Below are positions 25,584 through 34,793 of a DNA stretch of 64,000 nt, piece after piece; the first letter of the stretch is position 1, and each line of letters starts with the position of its first letter. A program made the position numbers and the translations under genes. The notes beneath the pieces are model-generated. The model was not told the origin of the DNA. It ran no database searches and saw nothing but the letters and a program-made list of their open reading frames with translations. The DNA is taken from contig NZ_JARXIA010000019.1 of assembly GCF_031127875.1 (NCBI RefSeq), positions 1 through 64,000 of the forward strand, given 5' to 3'. Source of the stretch: Pelagicoccus sp. SDUM812005. GTDB taxonomy: Bacteria > Verrucomicrobiota > Verrucomicrobiia > Opitutales > Opitutaceae.

Positions 25584-26756
25584 ATGTCGAAATCTGAATC
25601 CGCAGAAATTTCATTTCCGCCCGCCGAGGGAGGTTGGGTTGATATTCTCGTTATCGCTGGCGAGCACTCGGGCGACGAGCATGCCGCTCGCATGATGAAG
25701 TCTGTCATGGCCCAACGGCCGGATTTCAAGGTTTGCGCTATTGGGGGGCGGCATCTCGAAGCGACGGGCGCCCAGGTGATATTCGATCTGATCGACTACT
25801 CGGTCATCGGTCTAGTCGAGGTGCTGAAGCACTACAGCGAGTATAAGAAAATCTTCGACGAAACCATAAGTTGGATTGAAAAATACCGCCCTAAGATGGT
25901 GGTGTTTGTGGACTACCCTGGCATGAATCTTCGCATTGCTAAGTCCCTTATGGACAAGGGTATTGCAAATAAGGCCGGGGGAGATGTGAAGCTGCTTTAT
26001 TACATCAGCCCGCAGGTTTGGGTTTGGAAGGCGAAGCGGAAGTACAAGATGGCCAAGATGCTCGACTCTCTGGCGGTTATATTCCCGTTTGAAGTCGATG
26101 TCTTCGAAGGGACCAAGCTCGATACGCGTTTCGTGGGGCATCCGTTTCTGTCCAGCGATTACGATTTGCCGGTTAGCTACGATCCGAGTGGGCCGATCCT
26201 GCTGCTGCCGGGAAGCCGCAAAGCTGCCATTGGCAGAATCGCTCCCATTCTCTTTTCTGCCTTTAGCGAATGCCTGAAGAGTAAGAGCAAATTGAGGGCG
26301 GTCTGCATCTACGCTTCGGAGGACTTGAAGAAGTTGTTGGAGAGTATTCTCAAGAATTTTCCCGAAGTGGAGCAACGTATCGAATTGCGGCCGAACACCG
26401 ACGAGCTTGGAGCTCGGGCAGTGCTCACGAGCTCCGGCACGATGTCGCTGAATTGCGCTCTCGCTAACATCCCTGGCGTGGTCGTGTATCGCACGCATCC
26501 CCTCACCTACATGATGGGGCGGATGCTCGTAAAGGTTCCCTATATCGGGATCGCGAACATCCTCCTAGGCAAGCCGCTCTATCCTGAGTTTATCCAAGGC
26601 GCTGCGACCAAGAAACGCCTCGCGGCCGAGATTACGGACTGTATCGAAAATGCGGAACGTATTAAGCAGACCCGGAACTGGGCGGCCGAATTGCGAGAGT
26701 TGTTGGATAAGCCAAGGTCCGGCGGTCCTGCAGAGTGGCTTCTCGACTACTGGTAA
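25584..26756 (+). CDS. lpxB: lipid-A-disaccharide synthase
   Basis: A GT19 glycosyltransferase on the cytoplasmic face of the inner membrane that joins UDP-diacyl-glucosamine and lipid X. The 390-residue protein shows the family blocks IAGEHSGDEHAA near the N-terminus, FVDYPGMNLRIAKSL, YYISPQVWVWKAKR, and FVGHPF. The C-terminal sequence has LLLPGSRKAAI and TSSGTMSLNCALANIPGVVVYR. An N-terminal extension of about 20 residues precedes the fold. Its presence shows that the organism makes lipid A. Confidence 0.95.
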   Translation: MSKSESAEISFPPAEGGWVDILVIAGEHSGDEHAARMMKSVMAQRPDFKVCAIGGRHLEATGAQVIFDLIDYSVIGLVEVLKHYSEYKKIFDETISWIEKYRPKMVVFVDYPGMNLRIAKSLMDKGIANKAGGDVKLLYYISPQVWVWKAKRKYKMAKMLDSLAVIFPFEVDVFEGTKLDTRFVGHPFLSSDYDLPVSYDPSGPILLLPGSRKAAIGRIAPILFSAFSECLKSKSKLRAVCIYASEDLKKLLESILKNFPEVEQRIELRPNTDELGARAVLTSSGTMSLNCALANIPGVVVYRTHPLTYMMGRMLVKVPYIGIANILLGKPLYPEFIQGAATKKRLAAEITDCIENAERIKQTRNWAAELRELLDKPRSGGPAEWLLDYW

Positions 26757-26770
26757 GCGGCGATTGTTGT

Positions 26771-26814
26771 AAGCGGAGCGATTCGGGTGGGCAGCGCTGC
26801 TTTGCGAGCCGCTT
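26771..26814. repeat. inverted repeat between lpxB and queC
   Basis: AAGCGG (26771-26776) faces CCGCTT (26809-26814), and the palindrome GCAGCGCTGC lies inside at 26791-26800. No T-run follows. It could be a weak lpxB terminator or a structured queC leader. I see no preQ1 riboswitch consensus here. Confidence 0.35.
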
Positions 26815-26891
26815 AGCCAGGTGTTACGCATTTGGAATCGATCTGGCTTTGGTTTGTTGACTTGGCTTTTGCTCAGCGGTTATTGGGCGGT

Positions 26892-27623
26892 ATGGAAATT
26901 TCGGACAATTCGATTCCTCGATCGGCGGTGGCAGTGTACTCGGGCGGGATGGACTCGACGGTGATGCTGTATCGCATGCGGGAGCTTGGCATCGAGATCA
27001 AGGGGGCGTTGAGCATCGACTACGGGCAAAAGCACTCGAAGGAGCTGCGGGTAGCGGCCGACTTTTGCGAGGAGCTCGGTATTTTGCATAAGGTGGCGGA
27101 CCTCAGCGGATTGCAGGACTTGTTCGGCAAGAGCAGCCTGACGAACAGCGAGGAGGAAGTTCCGGAAGGGCATTACGAGGAGCTCCAGATGAAGTCCACG
27201 GTGGTGCCGAATCGGAACATGATTTTGCTGGCGACCGCGACCGCTTGGGCGATTTCCTTGGATGCCGAGGCGGTTGCCTATGCGGCCCATGGCGGAGACC
27301 ATGCCATTTATCCTGATTGCCGGGAGGAATTCGCGAATGCCTTGGACGATGCGATTCGCCTGTGCGACTGGAGCAAGGTGTTCCTTTACCGCCCCTTCGT
27401 GCGCTCGAACAAGGCGGAGATCGCTGCGCTCGGGGACCGTCTCGGCGCGAGCTTGGAGAAAACCTGGTCCTGCTACAAAGGCGGGGCCTTGCACTGCGGT
27501 CGCTGCGGCACTTGCGTCGAGCGGCGGGAAGCCTTTTATTTGGCCGGAGTGGAGGATAGGACCGATTACCTTGCGAGCGCTCCATCGGTTTCCGATCTGG
27601 TGAAATCCGGCTGGAAACTCTAA
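26892..27623 (+). CDS. queC: 7-cyano-7-deazaguanine synthase
   Basis: Converts 7-carboxy-7-deazaguanine to preQ0 using ATP and ammonia, in queuosine biosynthesis. The PP-loop is SGGMDST (residues 17-23). The zinc site is the C-terminal cysteine cluster in CYKGGALHCGRCGTC. The ATG at 26892 gives 243 residues and begins just before AVAVYSGG. The ATG at 26832 adds 20 hydrophobic residues foreign to the family. It heads the queC-queD-queE-recF run. Confidence 0.95.
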   Translation: MEISDNSIPRSAVAVYSGGMDSTVMLYRMRELGIEIKGALSIDYGQKHSKELRVAADFCEELGILHKVADLSGLQDLFGKSSLTNSEEEVPEGHYEELQMKSTVVPNRNMILLATATAWAISLDAEAVAYAAHGGDHAIYPDCREEFANALDDAIRLCDWSKVFLYRPFVRSNKAEIAALGDRLGASLEKTWSCYKGGALHCGRCGTCVERREAFYLAGVEDRTDYLASAPSVSDLVKSGWKL

Positions 27624-27672
27624 TTTGGATTGCTAGGTACCGAGTGTTGGGTGGTGGTAGCTTTCGATAACT

Positions 27673-28122
27673 ATGTTTACCTGCAAAAAGACTTATGCGG
27701 ACATTCCGTTCGCCCACCGGCAGCACCGGCACGACGGGCATTGCGCGCAGATCCATGGGCATAACTGGAGCTTCACCTTTACCTTCGGCTGCGACGAGCT
27801 GGACGAGTGCGGCTTCGTGGTAGACTTCGGCAAGCTCAAGCCCATCAAGGCTTGGATCGACGAAAACCTCGACCACGCCTGCGTCTTCAACCATGACGAT
27901 CCGCTCCTGCAGGACATCCTGGCCATCAACGAGCAGAGTGGTTGCCGGGTATACCAACCCTACGTCGTGGAGCTGTGCTCGAGCGAAGGGATCGCCCAGC
28001 ATCTCTTCGAAGTGATGGGGCCGAAAGTGACGGAGATGACCAATGGACGGGCGTTCTTGACTTCGGTGGAGGTGATCGAGGACGCCAAGAACAGCGCGAC
28101 TTACGAGCCGGCTCGTCGGTAG
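27673..28122 (+). CDS. queD: 6-carboxytetrahydropterin synthase
   Basis: Makes 6-carboxytetrahydropterin from dihydroneopterin triphosphate, the first committed step towards preQ0. The zinc histidines and catalytic Cys24 are visible in [12 protein letters not shown] with His15 upstream. VVDFGKLK and [12 protein letters not shown] are conserved family blocks. The length of 149 residues is slightly long for QueD because of a C-terminal tail. It lies 49 bases after queC. Confidence 0.94.
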   Translation: MFTCKKTYADIPFAHRQHRHDGHCAQIHGHNWSFTFTFGCDELDECGFVVDFGKLKPIKAWIDENLDHACVFNHDDPLLQDILAINEQSGCRVYQPYVVELCSSEGIAQHLFEVMGPKVTEMTNGRAFLTSVEVIEDAKNSATYEPARR

Positions 28123-28135
28123 TTGGATTTTGAAT

Positions 28136-28831
28136 ATGGGCGGACCGTTGAAGACCTTGCCAGTGCACGAGCGCTTTCACTCGTGGCAGGGCGAAGGCGT
28201 GCACCTGGGACGCTCCGCCTACTTTATCCGCTTGTTCGGCTGTCCGGTGCACTGTCCGTGGTGCGACTCGGCTGGGACATGGCATGCGGACTACGTGCCG
28301 AAGAATGTGGATCGCTTTTCCGCGGACGACTTGGCGGATGCGGCCTTGGAGAGCGGGGCGAAGTTTGCGGTAATCACCGGTGGCGAACCGGCGATCCACG
28401 ACTTGAACGACTTGACGGCAGCCCTGCGGGAACGCGGGATCGGCCGGCATCTGGAAACCAGCGGCGGATTCGAGATTCGCGGAGATTTCGATTGGATAAC
28501 CTTGAGCCCGAAGTGGCAGAAGCTGCCCTTGATGGACAACCTCGCGATCGCTTCCGAGTTCAAGCTCATCGTGGAGGATGTCGAGTCGATCCAGAAATGG
28601 ATTTCCACCATTGGCTCCAGCTTCAGCGAAGGGCGCCCGGTCTGGCTGCATCCCGAGTGGTCGCAGCATGGAAACGCCGCCGTATTGGAGTCGATCACTC
28701 GAGCGGTTAAGGACTTGGGAGATCCCTATCGGGCGGGCTATCAGATGCATAAGCTTTATCGGGCGGACTTGCTGGATCCGAATTCCAGAAAATCTGCTCC
28801 CTTAGGTGGCGACGAGACGAAGGGCTACTAG
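28136..28831 (+). CDS. queE: 7-carboxy-7-deazaguanine synthase
   Basis: A small radical-SAM enzyme that contracts the pterin ring to 7-carboxy-7-deazaguanine. The cluster motif is C-x3-C-x2-C in [15 protein letters not shown], preceded by [30 protein letters not shown] is the SAM-binding GGE block. The length of 231 residues is normal. Start is ATG 28136, 13 bases after queD. With queC and queD it completes synthesis up to preQ0. Confidence 0.95.
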   Translation: MGGPLKTLPVHERFHSWQGEGVHLGRSAYFIRLFGCPVHCPWCDSAGTWHADYVPKNVDRFSADDLADAALESGAKFAVITGGEPAIHDLNDLTAALRERGIGRHLETSGGFEIRGDFDWITLSPKWQKLPLMDNLAIASEFKLIVEDVESIQKWISTIGSSFSEGRPVWLHPEWSQHGNAAVLESITRAVKDLGDPYRAGYQMHKLYRADLLDPNSRKSAPLGGDETKGY

Positions 28832-28841
28832 CGCTTAAGCG

Positions 28842-29924
28842 ATGAGGTTTAAGACGGTAGCTGTATCCAATTATCGGAACATAAAATTCGCTCGCTTAGA
28901 TGTAGACGCGGATCGTGTGTTCTTCCTTGGCCGCAACGGGCAGGGCAAAACCAACCTGCTGGAAGCGACCGGGTACGTGACTTCGCTGCGAGCCTTTCGA
29001 GCTCGGGAAAACGAGACCTTGCTAGGCCCCGAATCGCCGCAGGCGGAGATTCTCTTCGAGATGGAGCACGAGGAGTACGACGAGGTGGAAGCTCGGGTTC
29101 GGATTAAGAAGAAGGGCAAGGAAGTGTACCTCGACCGCGAGCCGGTTCGGCGGGCTTCCGACTTCGTGGGGCGATTCCCTGCGGTTATGCTCTCTTCGGA
29201 GGACTTGAGCATCGTGCGAGGGTCGCCCGGTGGGCGGCGGCGCTTTATCGACACCTTTTTGTGCGGGATCGATCGGGATTACTACGTTGCTTTGCAGCGT
29301 TACCAAAAGTGTATCCAAGAACGCAATGCGCTGCTCAAGAAGGGAGCGGCTGCGAACTTGATGAAGCCCTTCGAGGTTCAAATGGTGCAGCCTTGCCTGG
29401 AGGTGATTCGCAAGCGCGAGAAGGTGATCGGAGAGTTGGGCGGCATGGCCAGTCGCTTCTACGAAATGCTTTCCGGTTCGGCGGAGGAGATCGGAATGAG
29501 CTACAAGCCGAACGCGTCGCCGGAAGACGAGGACGCCTATTGGGCCTTGTTGGAGCGAAACCGGCGTCGCGACGAGATCATGCACAGCACGAGCAAGGGG
29601 CCGCATCGCGACGATTTTGAGCTGAGCTTGAACGGTCGGCCCGCCGCGGACTTCGCTTCGGATGGACAGCAGCGCAGCATCGCCTTGTCTCTCGCTTTCG
29701 CTACCATCGCGTATTGGCGGGAACGTTTCGGGGTGTGTCCGGTTTTGCTTATCGACGATGTCCTGGGGGAGCTCGACCCGATGCGGCGCCAGCGCTTTTG
29801 GAATGCCTTGGACGGCGGTATCCAGTTGATCGCTACGGGCACGGAACTTCCGGATGCGGCCAGCGGCAAGGAATGGCGCGTCTACGAGGTCGAGAAGGGG
29901 GAGTTTAAGCCTTCCGCTCCCTAA
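28842..29924 (+). CDS. recF: DNA replication and repair protein RecF
   Basis: An SMC-like ATPase that helps load RecA at gaps. Walker A is GRNGQGKTNLLEA (from residue 30), the signature is in FASDGQQRSIALSLAFA, and Walker B is PVLLIDDVLGELD. The N-terminal block FKTVAVSNYRNI is typical. The length of 360 residues is normal. It sits 10 bases after queE rather than beside dnaN and gyrB, the usual location. Its stop overlaps by 4 bases the stop of the convergent alcohol dehydrogenase gene. Confidence 0.95.
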   Translation: MRFKTVAVSNYRNIKFARLDVDADRVFFLGRNGQGKTNLLEATGYVTSLRAFRARENETLLGPESPQAEILFEMEHEEYDEVEARVRIKKKGKEVYLDREPVRRASDFVGRFPAVMLSSEDLSIVRGSPGGRRRFIDTFLCGIDRDYYVALQRYQKCIQERNALLKKGAAANLMKPFEVQMVQPCLEVIRKREKVIGELGGMASRFYEMLSGSAEEIGMSYKPNASPEDEDAYWALLERNRRRDEIMHSTSKGPHRDDFELSLNGRPAADFASDGQQRSIALSLAFATIAYWRERFGVCPVLLIDDVLGELDPMRRQRFWNALDGGIQLIATGTELPDAASGKEWRVYEVEKGEFKPSAP

Positions 29925-31078
29925 AGGGCGGCTTCGAGGATTTCGACGAGCTCGAACTTGGTGAGCTCGATAGGATTTCCCTTCATGCTGCTCGACTTGG
30001 CGGACTTGCGGGCGGCTTCTTCGATTTGGCTGCGCTCGAGTCCCAGTTCTCCGAGGGATTTGAGGGGGAGTTCGTTGCAGAGCGATTCGAACCAGGCGAG
30101 CGCGTAGGAGGCTTTCGCTTGCGGGTTTTCGGTCAGCAGGGTGGCGACGTCGTTCATTTTCGCCCGGCTTGGGTTTTCGCGGTTGCGGGTATCGAAGGCT
30201 CTCAGGTTTGCGGAGAAGCAAGAGACGAGCAGGCTGGCGCAGATAGCTCCGTGGGGAGCGGGGATCATGCCGCCGAGCGGTCCGGCGAAGCCGTGGATGG
30301 AGCCGAGCTTCGCGTTGGCAAGGGCAATGCCGCCGCAGAGGCTAGCGGCGCAGAGGTCGGACTTCGCTTCCGTATCCAATTCCGTCCTACACGCTTTCCG
30401 CAGGGAGCGGGCTGCGAGTCGCAAGCCTTCCCGGGCAATGCCGTCGGTGAGCGGGTTCGCGAATTTGGAGAGGTAGGCCTCGAGGCACTGGATGAGGGCA
30501 TCCATGCCGGTGTAGGCGGCGATTTCTGGGGGAAGTTTATAGGTGAGTTCGGGATCGACTACAGCCCAGGTCGGCAGCATGGAAACGCTGCGTAGGCTTA
30601 CTTTGACGCCGGCTTTGGGGACGCCGATGACGCTGTTGCGCGTGGCCTCCGCTCCGGTGCCCGCGGTGGTGGGCACTGCCATGAAGGGGAGCGACTTTTC
30701 GCTGAGGGCTTTGCCTTTGCCGACGCCTTCGAGGTAGTCGATCAGGTTGCCGGAGTTGGTGACGAGGGCTGCTACGGCCTTGCCGGTATCGATCACGCTG
30801 CCGCCGCCGATGGCGACGACGCATTTGGCTCCGGCGTCGCGGGCCGCTTCGCTAGCGAGGGTAACGGACTTGATGTCCGGTTCGCCGTTGACGGGATGAA
30901 TGAAGACTTCGAAGCCGCTTTGGGTAAGCAGGCCGATCAGTTGGGCGTAGCGTTTCGAGTCGCTGCCGGTGAGGACGAACAGCGGGGAGAGCGACTCGTC
31001 GAGCAAGCTCGGAATCGTCTTCGCGACTCCTTCTCCGAAGTGGATGTTGCGGGAGGTGGCGAAGGTGAAGCTGGACAT
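29921..31078 (-). CDS. iron-containing alcohol dehydrogenase family protein
   Basis: A 385-residue group III dehydrogenase. The NAD-binding block is VAIGGGSVIDTGKAVAAL and AVPTTAGTGAEATRNSVI. Metal ligands are expected in TGMDALIQCLEAY and in the two histidines of GSIHGFAGPLGGMIPAPHGA. It probably oxidises an alcohol or reduces an aldehyde; substrate cannot be told from sequence. It lies 41 bases downstream of coaD on the same strand. Confidence 0.92.
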   Translation of the reverse strand: MSSFTFATSRNIHFGEGVAKTIPSLLDESLSPLFVLTGSDSKRYAQLIGLLTQSGFEVFIHPVNGEPDIKSVTLASEAARDAGAKCVVAIGGGSVIDTGKAVAALVTNSGNLIDYLEGVGKGKALSEKSLPFMAVPTTAGTGAEATRNSVIGVPKAGVKVSLRSVSMLPTWAVVDPELTYKLPPEIAAYTGMDALIQCLEAYLSKFANPLTDGIAREGLRLAARSLRKACRTELDTEAKSDLCAASLCGGIALANAKLGSIHGFAGPLGGMIPAPHGAICASLLVSCFSANLRAFDTRNRENPSRAKMNDVATLLTENPQAKASYALAWFESLCNELPLKSLGELGLERSQIEEAARKSAKSSSMKGNPIELTKFELVEILEAAL

Positions 31079-31119
31079 GGGCGAACCGGAGCGTGAGGAG
31101 AGGAGGAGGCAGGGAGCGT

Positions 31120-31602
31120 CTAGGAAGACTGAAGCTTGGCCTTGAGGGCTGCGTTCACGTTGGCGGGGACGAACTTGGAAATGTCCGCGCCGAACTTGGC
31201 GACCTGCTTGACGAGGCTGGAGCTGGTATAGTTGTAGCCCTCCTTGGTCATGAGCAGGATGGTCTCTATCTCGGAGGCGAGGTGGCGGTTCATCAGGGCC
31301 ATTTGAAATTCGTATTCGAAATCGGATACGGCTCTCAGGCCGCGAATCAAGGCGATGGCGCCTTCTTGCTTCGCGAGGTCGACGAGCAGCCCGCTAAAGG
31401 TCATGACGGTGGTGTTGGGGATGCCGACCAGGTTTTCCTCGACCATCTTCATGCGTTCCTCGGTGGAGAAAAAGGGGCCTTTTCCCGCGTTTTCGGCAAC
31501 GGCGACGATGACCTTGTCGAACAGCCTGCAAGCGCGTTGCAGGACGTCTAGGTGGCCGTGGGTGATGGGATCGAAGGTGCCCGGGTAAATGCCAATCTTC
31601 AT
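31120..31602 (-). CDS. coaD: phosphopantetheine adenylyltransferase
   Basis: Transfers AMP to 4'-phosphopantetheine, the penultimate step of coenzyme A synthesis. The nucleotidyltransferase motif [14 protein letters not shown] starts at residue 8. [20 protein letters not shown] and [13 protein letters not shown] are family blocks. Start is the ATG at 31602 and the length of 160 residues is typical. A longer open frame upstream overlaps maf in antisense and is not coding. Confidence 0.96.
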   Translation of the reverse strand: MKIGIYPGTFDPITHGHLDVLQRACRLFDKVIVAVAENAGKGPFFSTEERMKMVEENLVGIPNTTVMTFSGLLVDLAKQEGAIALIRGLRAVSDFEYEFQMALMNRHLASEIETILLMTKEGYNYTSSSLVKQVAKFGADISKFVPANVNAALKAKLQSS

Positions 31603-31783
31603 AAGCCGATAAAAACGAAGACTTTGCGGAAACTGTAAGGGCTTGGCAATGACGGAATGCGGTAGCTCCCGCCGCAGCGGCCTAAGGCGCAGGGACTGGG
31701 TCTGGATTGGGGAGGCTTGGTTGCGAAGCGGATGGGGTTTGGGGTTGCGGGGGGAGGGATTTCCTTGAGAGAAGCGGAGGGAC

Positions 31784-32359
31784 ATGAGTTTGGCTAAGTT
31801 TATATTGGCGTCGCAGTCGCCGCGTCGCAGGGAATTGTTGGATCGCATCGGGGCGCGTTTCGAGGTGTTGCCGGCGGAGGTGGAGGAGTTTGAGGAAGGC
31901 CATGGGGATCCCGAGGGCATGGTCCGCCACAATGCCCAGCTGAAGGCTGCTTGGGTCGCAGACCAGCATCCGAGCCGCTACGTGCTGGGATCGGATACGA
32001 CGGTACATATCGACGGCCGCGTGCTCGCCAAGCCGGTGGATTTGGACGATGCCCGTCGTATGCTGAGGACTTTGGGCGGGCGTACCCATTTCGTCTATAC
32101 AGGCTTTGCCTTGATTTGCCGCGATCGGGAGTTGGAGGTGGTCGACGGGGCCCGCAGCGAAGTGACCTTCAAGCCTTTGGACGACGCCACGATCGATGCT
32201 TATTTCAAGATCGTGAATCCTTTGGACAAGGCGGGCGCGTACGGGATACAGGAAGGCACGGAGCTGATCATCGCGTCCTTCGTGGGCTCGCATTCGAACA
32301 TCATGGGTTTGCCTTTGGATGAAACAAAGGCTCTGCTGGAGCGTCACAACTTGCTTTGA
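31784..32359 (+). CDS. maf: Maf-family nucleotide pyrophosphatase
   Basis: A 191-residue cytosolic house-cleaning enzyme that hydrolyses non-canonical nucleoside triphosphates. The N-terminal motif [18 protein letters not shown], the [12 protein letters not shown] block, the [11 protein letters not shown] block, and [11 protein letters not shown] with [13 protein letters not shown] are all present. A good GGAGG ribosome site precedes the ATG. It is the first of four closely spaced genes, and runs divergently from coaD. Confidence 0.94.
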   Translation: MSLAKFILASQSPRRRELLDRIGARFEVLPAEVEEFEEGHGDPEGMVRHNAQLKAAWVADQHPSRYVLGSDTTVHIDGRVLAKPVDLDDARRMLRTLGGRTHFVYTGFALICRDRELEVVDGARSEVTFKPLDDATIDAYFKIVNPLDKAGAYGIQEGTELIIASFVGSHSNIMGLPLDETKALLERHNLL

Positions 32360-32371
32360 AATTCCGAATCG

Positions 32372-33562
32372 ATGCCTGTTTCTACTCCGCCAGATCGAGA
32401 TACCGACACTTTTGAGCATCCGCTCAAGCGCTCGGTGAAGCGTAGGCGGGCCTATTCGCGGGAGCAGGTGGTCGTGGGCGTGCTGGGTACTTTGCTGGCC
32501 CACATTTGGTTTTTCTACATGCTTTCGCTCGGGTGGTTCGATACGGAGCCAATCAAGTCGGAGGATCGCTACCGCGACTTCAGCATCGAGCTGGCCGATC
32601 CGGAAGAGGAGGAGGAAGAGCAGTTCTATACGGAGACGAATCCGGATGTGCCGGAAAACGAGCCGGACGACACGAACCGCTATGCGGCCCGCGACCAGCA
32701 AGCGGCCAACGAAGAGAAGCCCGAGGAGCTCGACCCGGAGGATCGTCCTGCGGTGGAGAGCGAGGACACGGTGGAGTCGGATCAGACGTTGACGGGCAGC
32801 TTGCACGAGCCCGTGCTGGCTCCGCCCCCCAGCCCGAGTCCGGAGGAGGCGGAGCAGCAGCAAGCGGCCCAGCCACCGTCGCCGAACCAGCCGCTATTGC
32901 AAGCGGTCGACGCCAGCTCTACGGCCCAGCGCAAGGAGGTTCCGCTTTTCGGTTCCCAGGAGGAACAGGAGGACGAGTCGGGCATCGCGGACTACGATTA
33001 TTCCAAGCTGGAGGAACCGCCGACCAACGTGACGGATCTGATCGAAGGCGAGGAGGAAGAGGGCGAGGACGAGGCTACGGCGGAGAAGAGCCCGGCGGCT
33101 CCGGCCAGGATCGCTAGCTTGCCGGTTCAGGCGGTGGATTCGGAGGATGGAATTCCTTCGCCCAAAGCGCGTCCCCAGCTGCCGCGTTTGCCTTCGGCGC
33201 CGACGCGACAGTCGAAGTTGGGCGTGTCGTCGGTGGGCCAGCTGGCGGTGGACGCGAAGGCGAGCAAGTTCGGCGAGTACATGGAGCGCTTGATCGAGAC
33301 GGTGAAGCTCAATTGGGATGACCTGGTGCAGCGAAGCTCCTCGGTGGAGCGCAAGAGCACGGTGAAGATTCGCTTCATGCTGACGTCCGAGGGCTACGTT
33401 ACGGACATTGAAATTTTGGAAGGCACGACCGCTCGGGTGTTCGGCACGCACATGTGCCGCCAGGCGATTGAGCGTAGCGTTCCCTTCGGGCCTTGGCCGG
33501 AAGGTTTGGTGGACATGTTCGGCGAGGAGGAGGATATCACCTTCACCTTCCATTATTACTAG
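32372..33562 (+). CDS. TonB/TolA-like protein
   Basis: A 396-residue inner-membrane protein with a positively charged start and one helix at about 33-53. A long linker of about 240 residues, very rich in Glu, Asp, Pro and Gln, spans the periplasm. The C-terminal domain of about 95 residues has the TonB/TolA pattern: MERLIETVKLNWDDL, STVKIRFMLTSEGYVTDIEI, and AIERSVPFGPWPEGL. TonB linkers are usually proline-lysine rich, so the acidic linker is atypical. It could partner the ExbB/ExbD motor encoded 14 kb away or act as a TolA; neither is proven. It lies 12 bases after maf. Confidence 0.85.
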   Translation: MPVSTPPDRDTDTFEHPLKRSVKRRRAYSREQVVVGVLGTLLAHIWFFYMLSLGWFDTEPIKSEDRYRDFSIELADPEEEEEEQFYTETNPDVPENEPDDTNRYAARDQQAANEEKPEELDPEDRPAVESEDTVESDQTLTGSLHEPVLAPPPSPSPEEAEQQQAAQPPSPNQPLLQAVDASSTAQRKEVPLFGSQEEQEDESGIADYDYSKLEEPPTNVTDLIEGEEEEGEDEATAEKSPAAPARIASLPVQAVDSEDGIPSPKARPQLPRLPSAPTRQSKLGVSSVGQLAVDAKASKFGEYMERLIETVKLNWDDLVQRSSSVERKSTVKIRFMLTSEGYVTDIEILEGTTARVFGTHMCRQAIERSVPFGPWPEGLVDMFGEEEDITFTFHYY

Positions 33563-33577
33563 AGGGACTGGAGCGGG

Positions 33578-34234
33578 ATGGCTGAATCGCGAGGATGTGA
33601 GTGCGTGGTCCTGTTGCACGGATTGTGTCGCACCGTTCGATCGATGGAGCCGTTGCGGCGAATCTTCGAGACGCAGGGCTACGCGGTGGAGAATTTAGAT
33701 TACCCATCGACGCGGCAGGGAGTCGCGGAGATCGCGGAAGGCCTGCGACCGCAGCTGCTGGCTTTGGCCGAGCGTTTCGAACGGCTGCACTTCGTGACGC
33801 ACTCCATGGGAGGCATCGTCCTGAGGCAGCTGCAGGCGAAAGGGCCGCTTCCCAAGCTCGGCCGCTGCGTAATGCTGGCCCCGCCGAGCCAAGGCAGCCA
33901 TGTGGTGGATCGATTAGGGGCGTGGCCGGCCTTCGGCTGGTTGAACGGTCCGGCAGGTCGGGAGCTGGGTACGGGGCCGGGGTGCCTGCCCGCGACGCTG
34001 GGTCCGGTGGATTTCGAGGTAGGCGTTTTGGCGGGCACGCGCAGCATCAATCTCATCCTCTCCCAGCTGTTGCCCAAGCCCAACGACGGAAAGGTCGCTG
34101 TTTCCCATGCCCAGCTGGCAGGGCAGAAGGCGTTTCGCGCCTTGCCGGCTAGCCATCCGTTTATCATGAGAAATCGCGAGGTTCAGGAGAACGCCTTGGC
34201 GTTCGTGCGAACGGGAGCGTTTTTGGCAGAGTAG
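33578..34234 (+). CDS. alpha/beta-hydrolase, lipase-like
   Basis: A 218-residue alpha/beta-hydrolase. The oxyanion motif is VVLLHGLCR, the nucleophile serine is in THSMGGIVLRQL, and candidate acid and base are in KPNDGKVAVSHAQL and LPASHPFIM. There is no signal peptide, so it is probably cytosolic. The HGL and HSMGG pattern resembles small esterases and lipases of the RsbQ/LipA type. It follows the TonB-like gene by 15 bases and precedes the GNAT gene by 2. Its substrate is unknown. Confidence 0.88.
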   Translation: MAESRGCECVVLLHGLCRTVRSMEPLRRIFETQGYAVENLDYPSTRQGVAEIAEGLRPQLLALAERFERLHFVTHSMGGIVLRQLQAKGPLPKLGRCVMLAPPSQGSHVVDRLGAWPAFGWLNGPAGRELGTGPGCLPATLGPVDFEVGVLAGTRSINLILSQLLPKPNDGKVAVSHAQLAGQKAFRALPASHPFIMRNREVQENALAFVRTGAFLAE

Positions 34235-34236
34235 CT

Positions 34237-34662
34237 ATGGCCGAAGCGATAGAGGTGTTGGAAGTGGATTTTGCGGAGCGGCTGGATGCGATCCGATCGG
34301 TGCGCTTCGCAGTTTTCGTCGAGGAGCAAGGGGTGCCTGCCGAGATCGAGATGGACGAGTGGGACGCCTGCTCGCGTCACGTATTGGCGAGCAAGGCTGG
34401 CACCGCGCTTGGCACGGGGCGGCTGTTGCCGGATGGCCATATCGGCCGGCTGGCGGTGTTGCCCAGTTACCGCGGGCAAGGCGTAGGAATTCGCATCATG
34501 GAGGAATTGATGCGGCTAGGACGCGAGGCCGGGTTGCGAAGCTTCGTCTTGTCGGCCCAGGTCCATGCGGCTCCTTTCTACGAGGGCTTGGGCTTCGTTC
34601 GCCGCGGTCCGGTTTTCGAGGAAGCCGGTATTCCCCACGTGGAAATGACGCTCGAGGCCTAG
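34237..34662 (+). CDS. GNAT-family N-acetyltransferase
   Basis: A 141-residue acetyltransferase like ElaA/YjcF. Typical parts are RFAVFVEEQGVPAEIEMDEW, the strand GTGRLLPDGHIGRLAVLPSY, the acetyl-CoA pyrophosphate loop RGQGVGIRIMEEL, and VHAAPFYEGLGFVRRGPVF. Its substrate is unknown. It ends the maf operon. Confidence 0.92.
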   Translation: MAEAIEVLEVDFAERLDAIRSVRFAVFVEEQGVPAEIEMDEWDACSRHVLASKAGTALGTGRLLPDGHIGRLAVLPSYRGQGVGIRIMEELMRLGREAGLRSFVLSAQVHAAPFYEGLGFVRRGPVFEEAGIPHVEMTLEA

Positions 34663-34680
34663 TCGGGGTGGTCGGGGTTC

Positions 34681-34701
34681 GCAGGGAAGCGCCCTGCGCT
34701 T
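34681..34701 (+). terminator. hairpin after the GNAT gene, possible terminator
   Basis: GCAGGG (34681-34686) can pair with CCCTGC (34692-34697). Alternatively AAGCGC (34687-34692) can pair with GCGCTT (34696-34701). No T-run follows, so termination would be weak or Rho-dependent. Confidence 0.35.
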
Positions 34702-34754
34702 GTAGCGTGAATGTTTCTAATGGAAACGACTTTGAATCGTTGTCCCGATACAGT

Positions 34755-34770
34755 TGGCATTGCCCCTGCT
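34755..34770 (+). promoter_or_regulatory. candidate sigma-54 promoter of mpgS-mpgP
   Basis: TGGCATTGCCCCTGCT matches the sigma-54 pattern TGGCAC-N5-TTGCW at the invariant GG and GC with the right spacing; Y for C and C for T are the only differences. Transcription would start near 34781-34783, about 50 bases before the start codon. No other strong promoter is evident in this 169-base spacer. Confidence 0.35.
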
Positions 34771-34793
34771 TATAGGAACTCACTGAAACGATT

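Noticed and set aside
26757-26891. preQ1 riboswitch upstream of queC
   Set aside because: Neither the class I aptamer pattern (short C-rich loop with A-rich tail) nor a class II-like fold is visible; only a plain inverted repeat is present.
28842-29924. replication origin near recF
   Set aside because: recF is often near oriC, but no dnaA, dnaN or gyrB gene and no cluster of DnaA boxes is present here.
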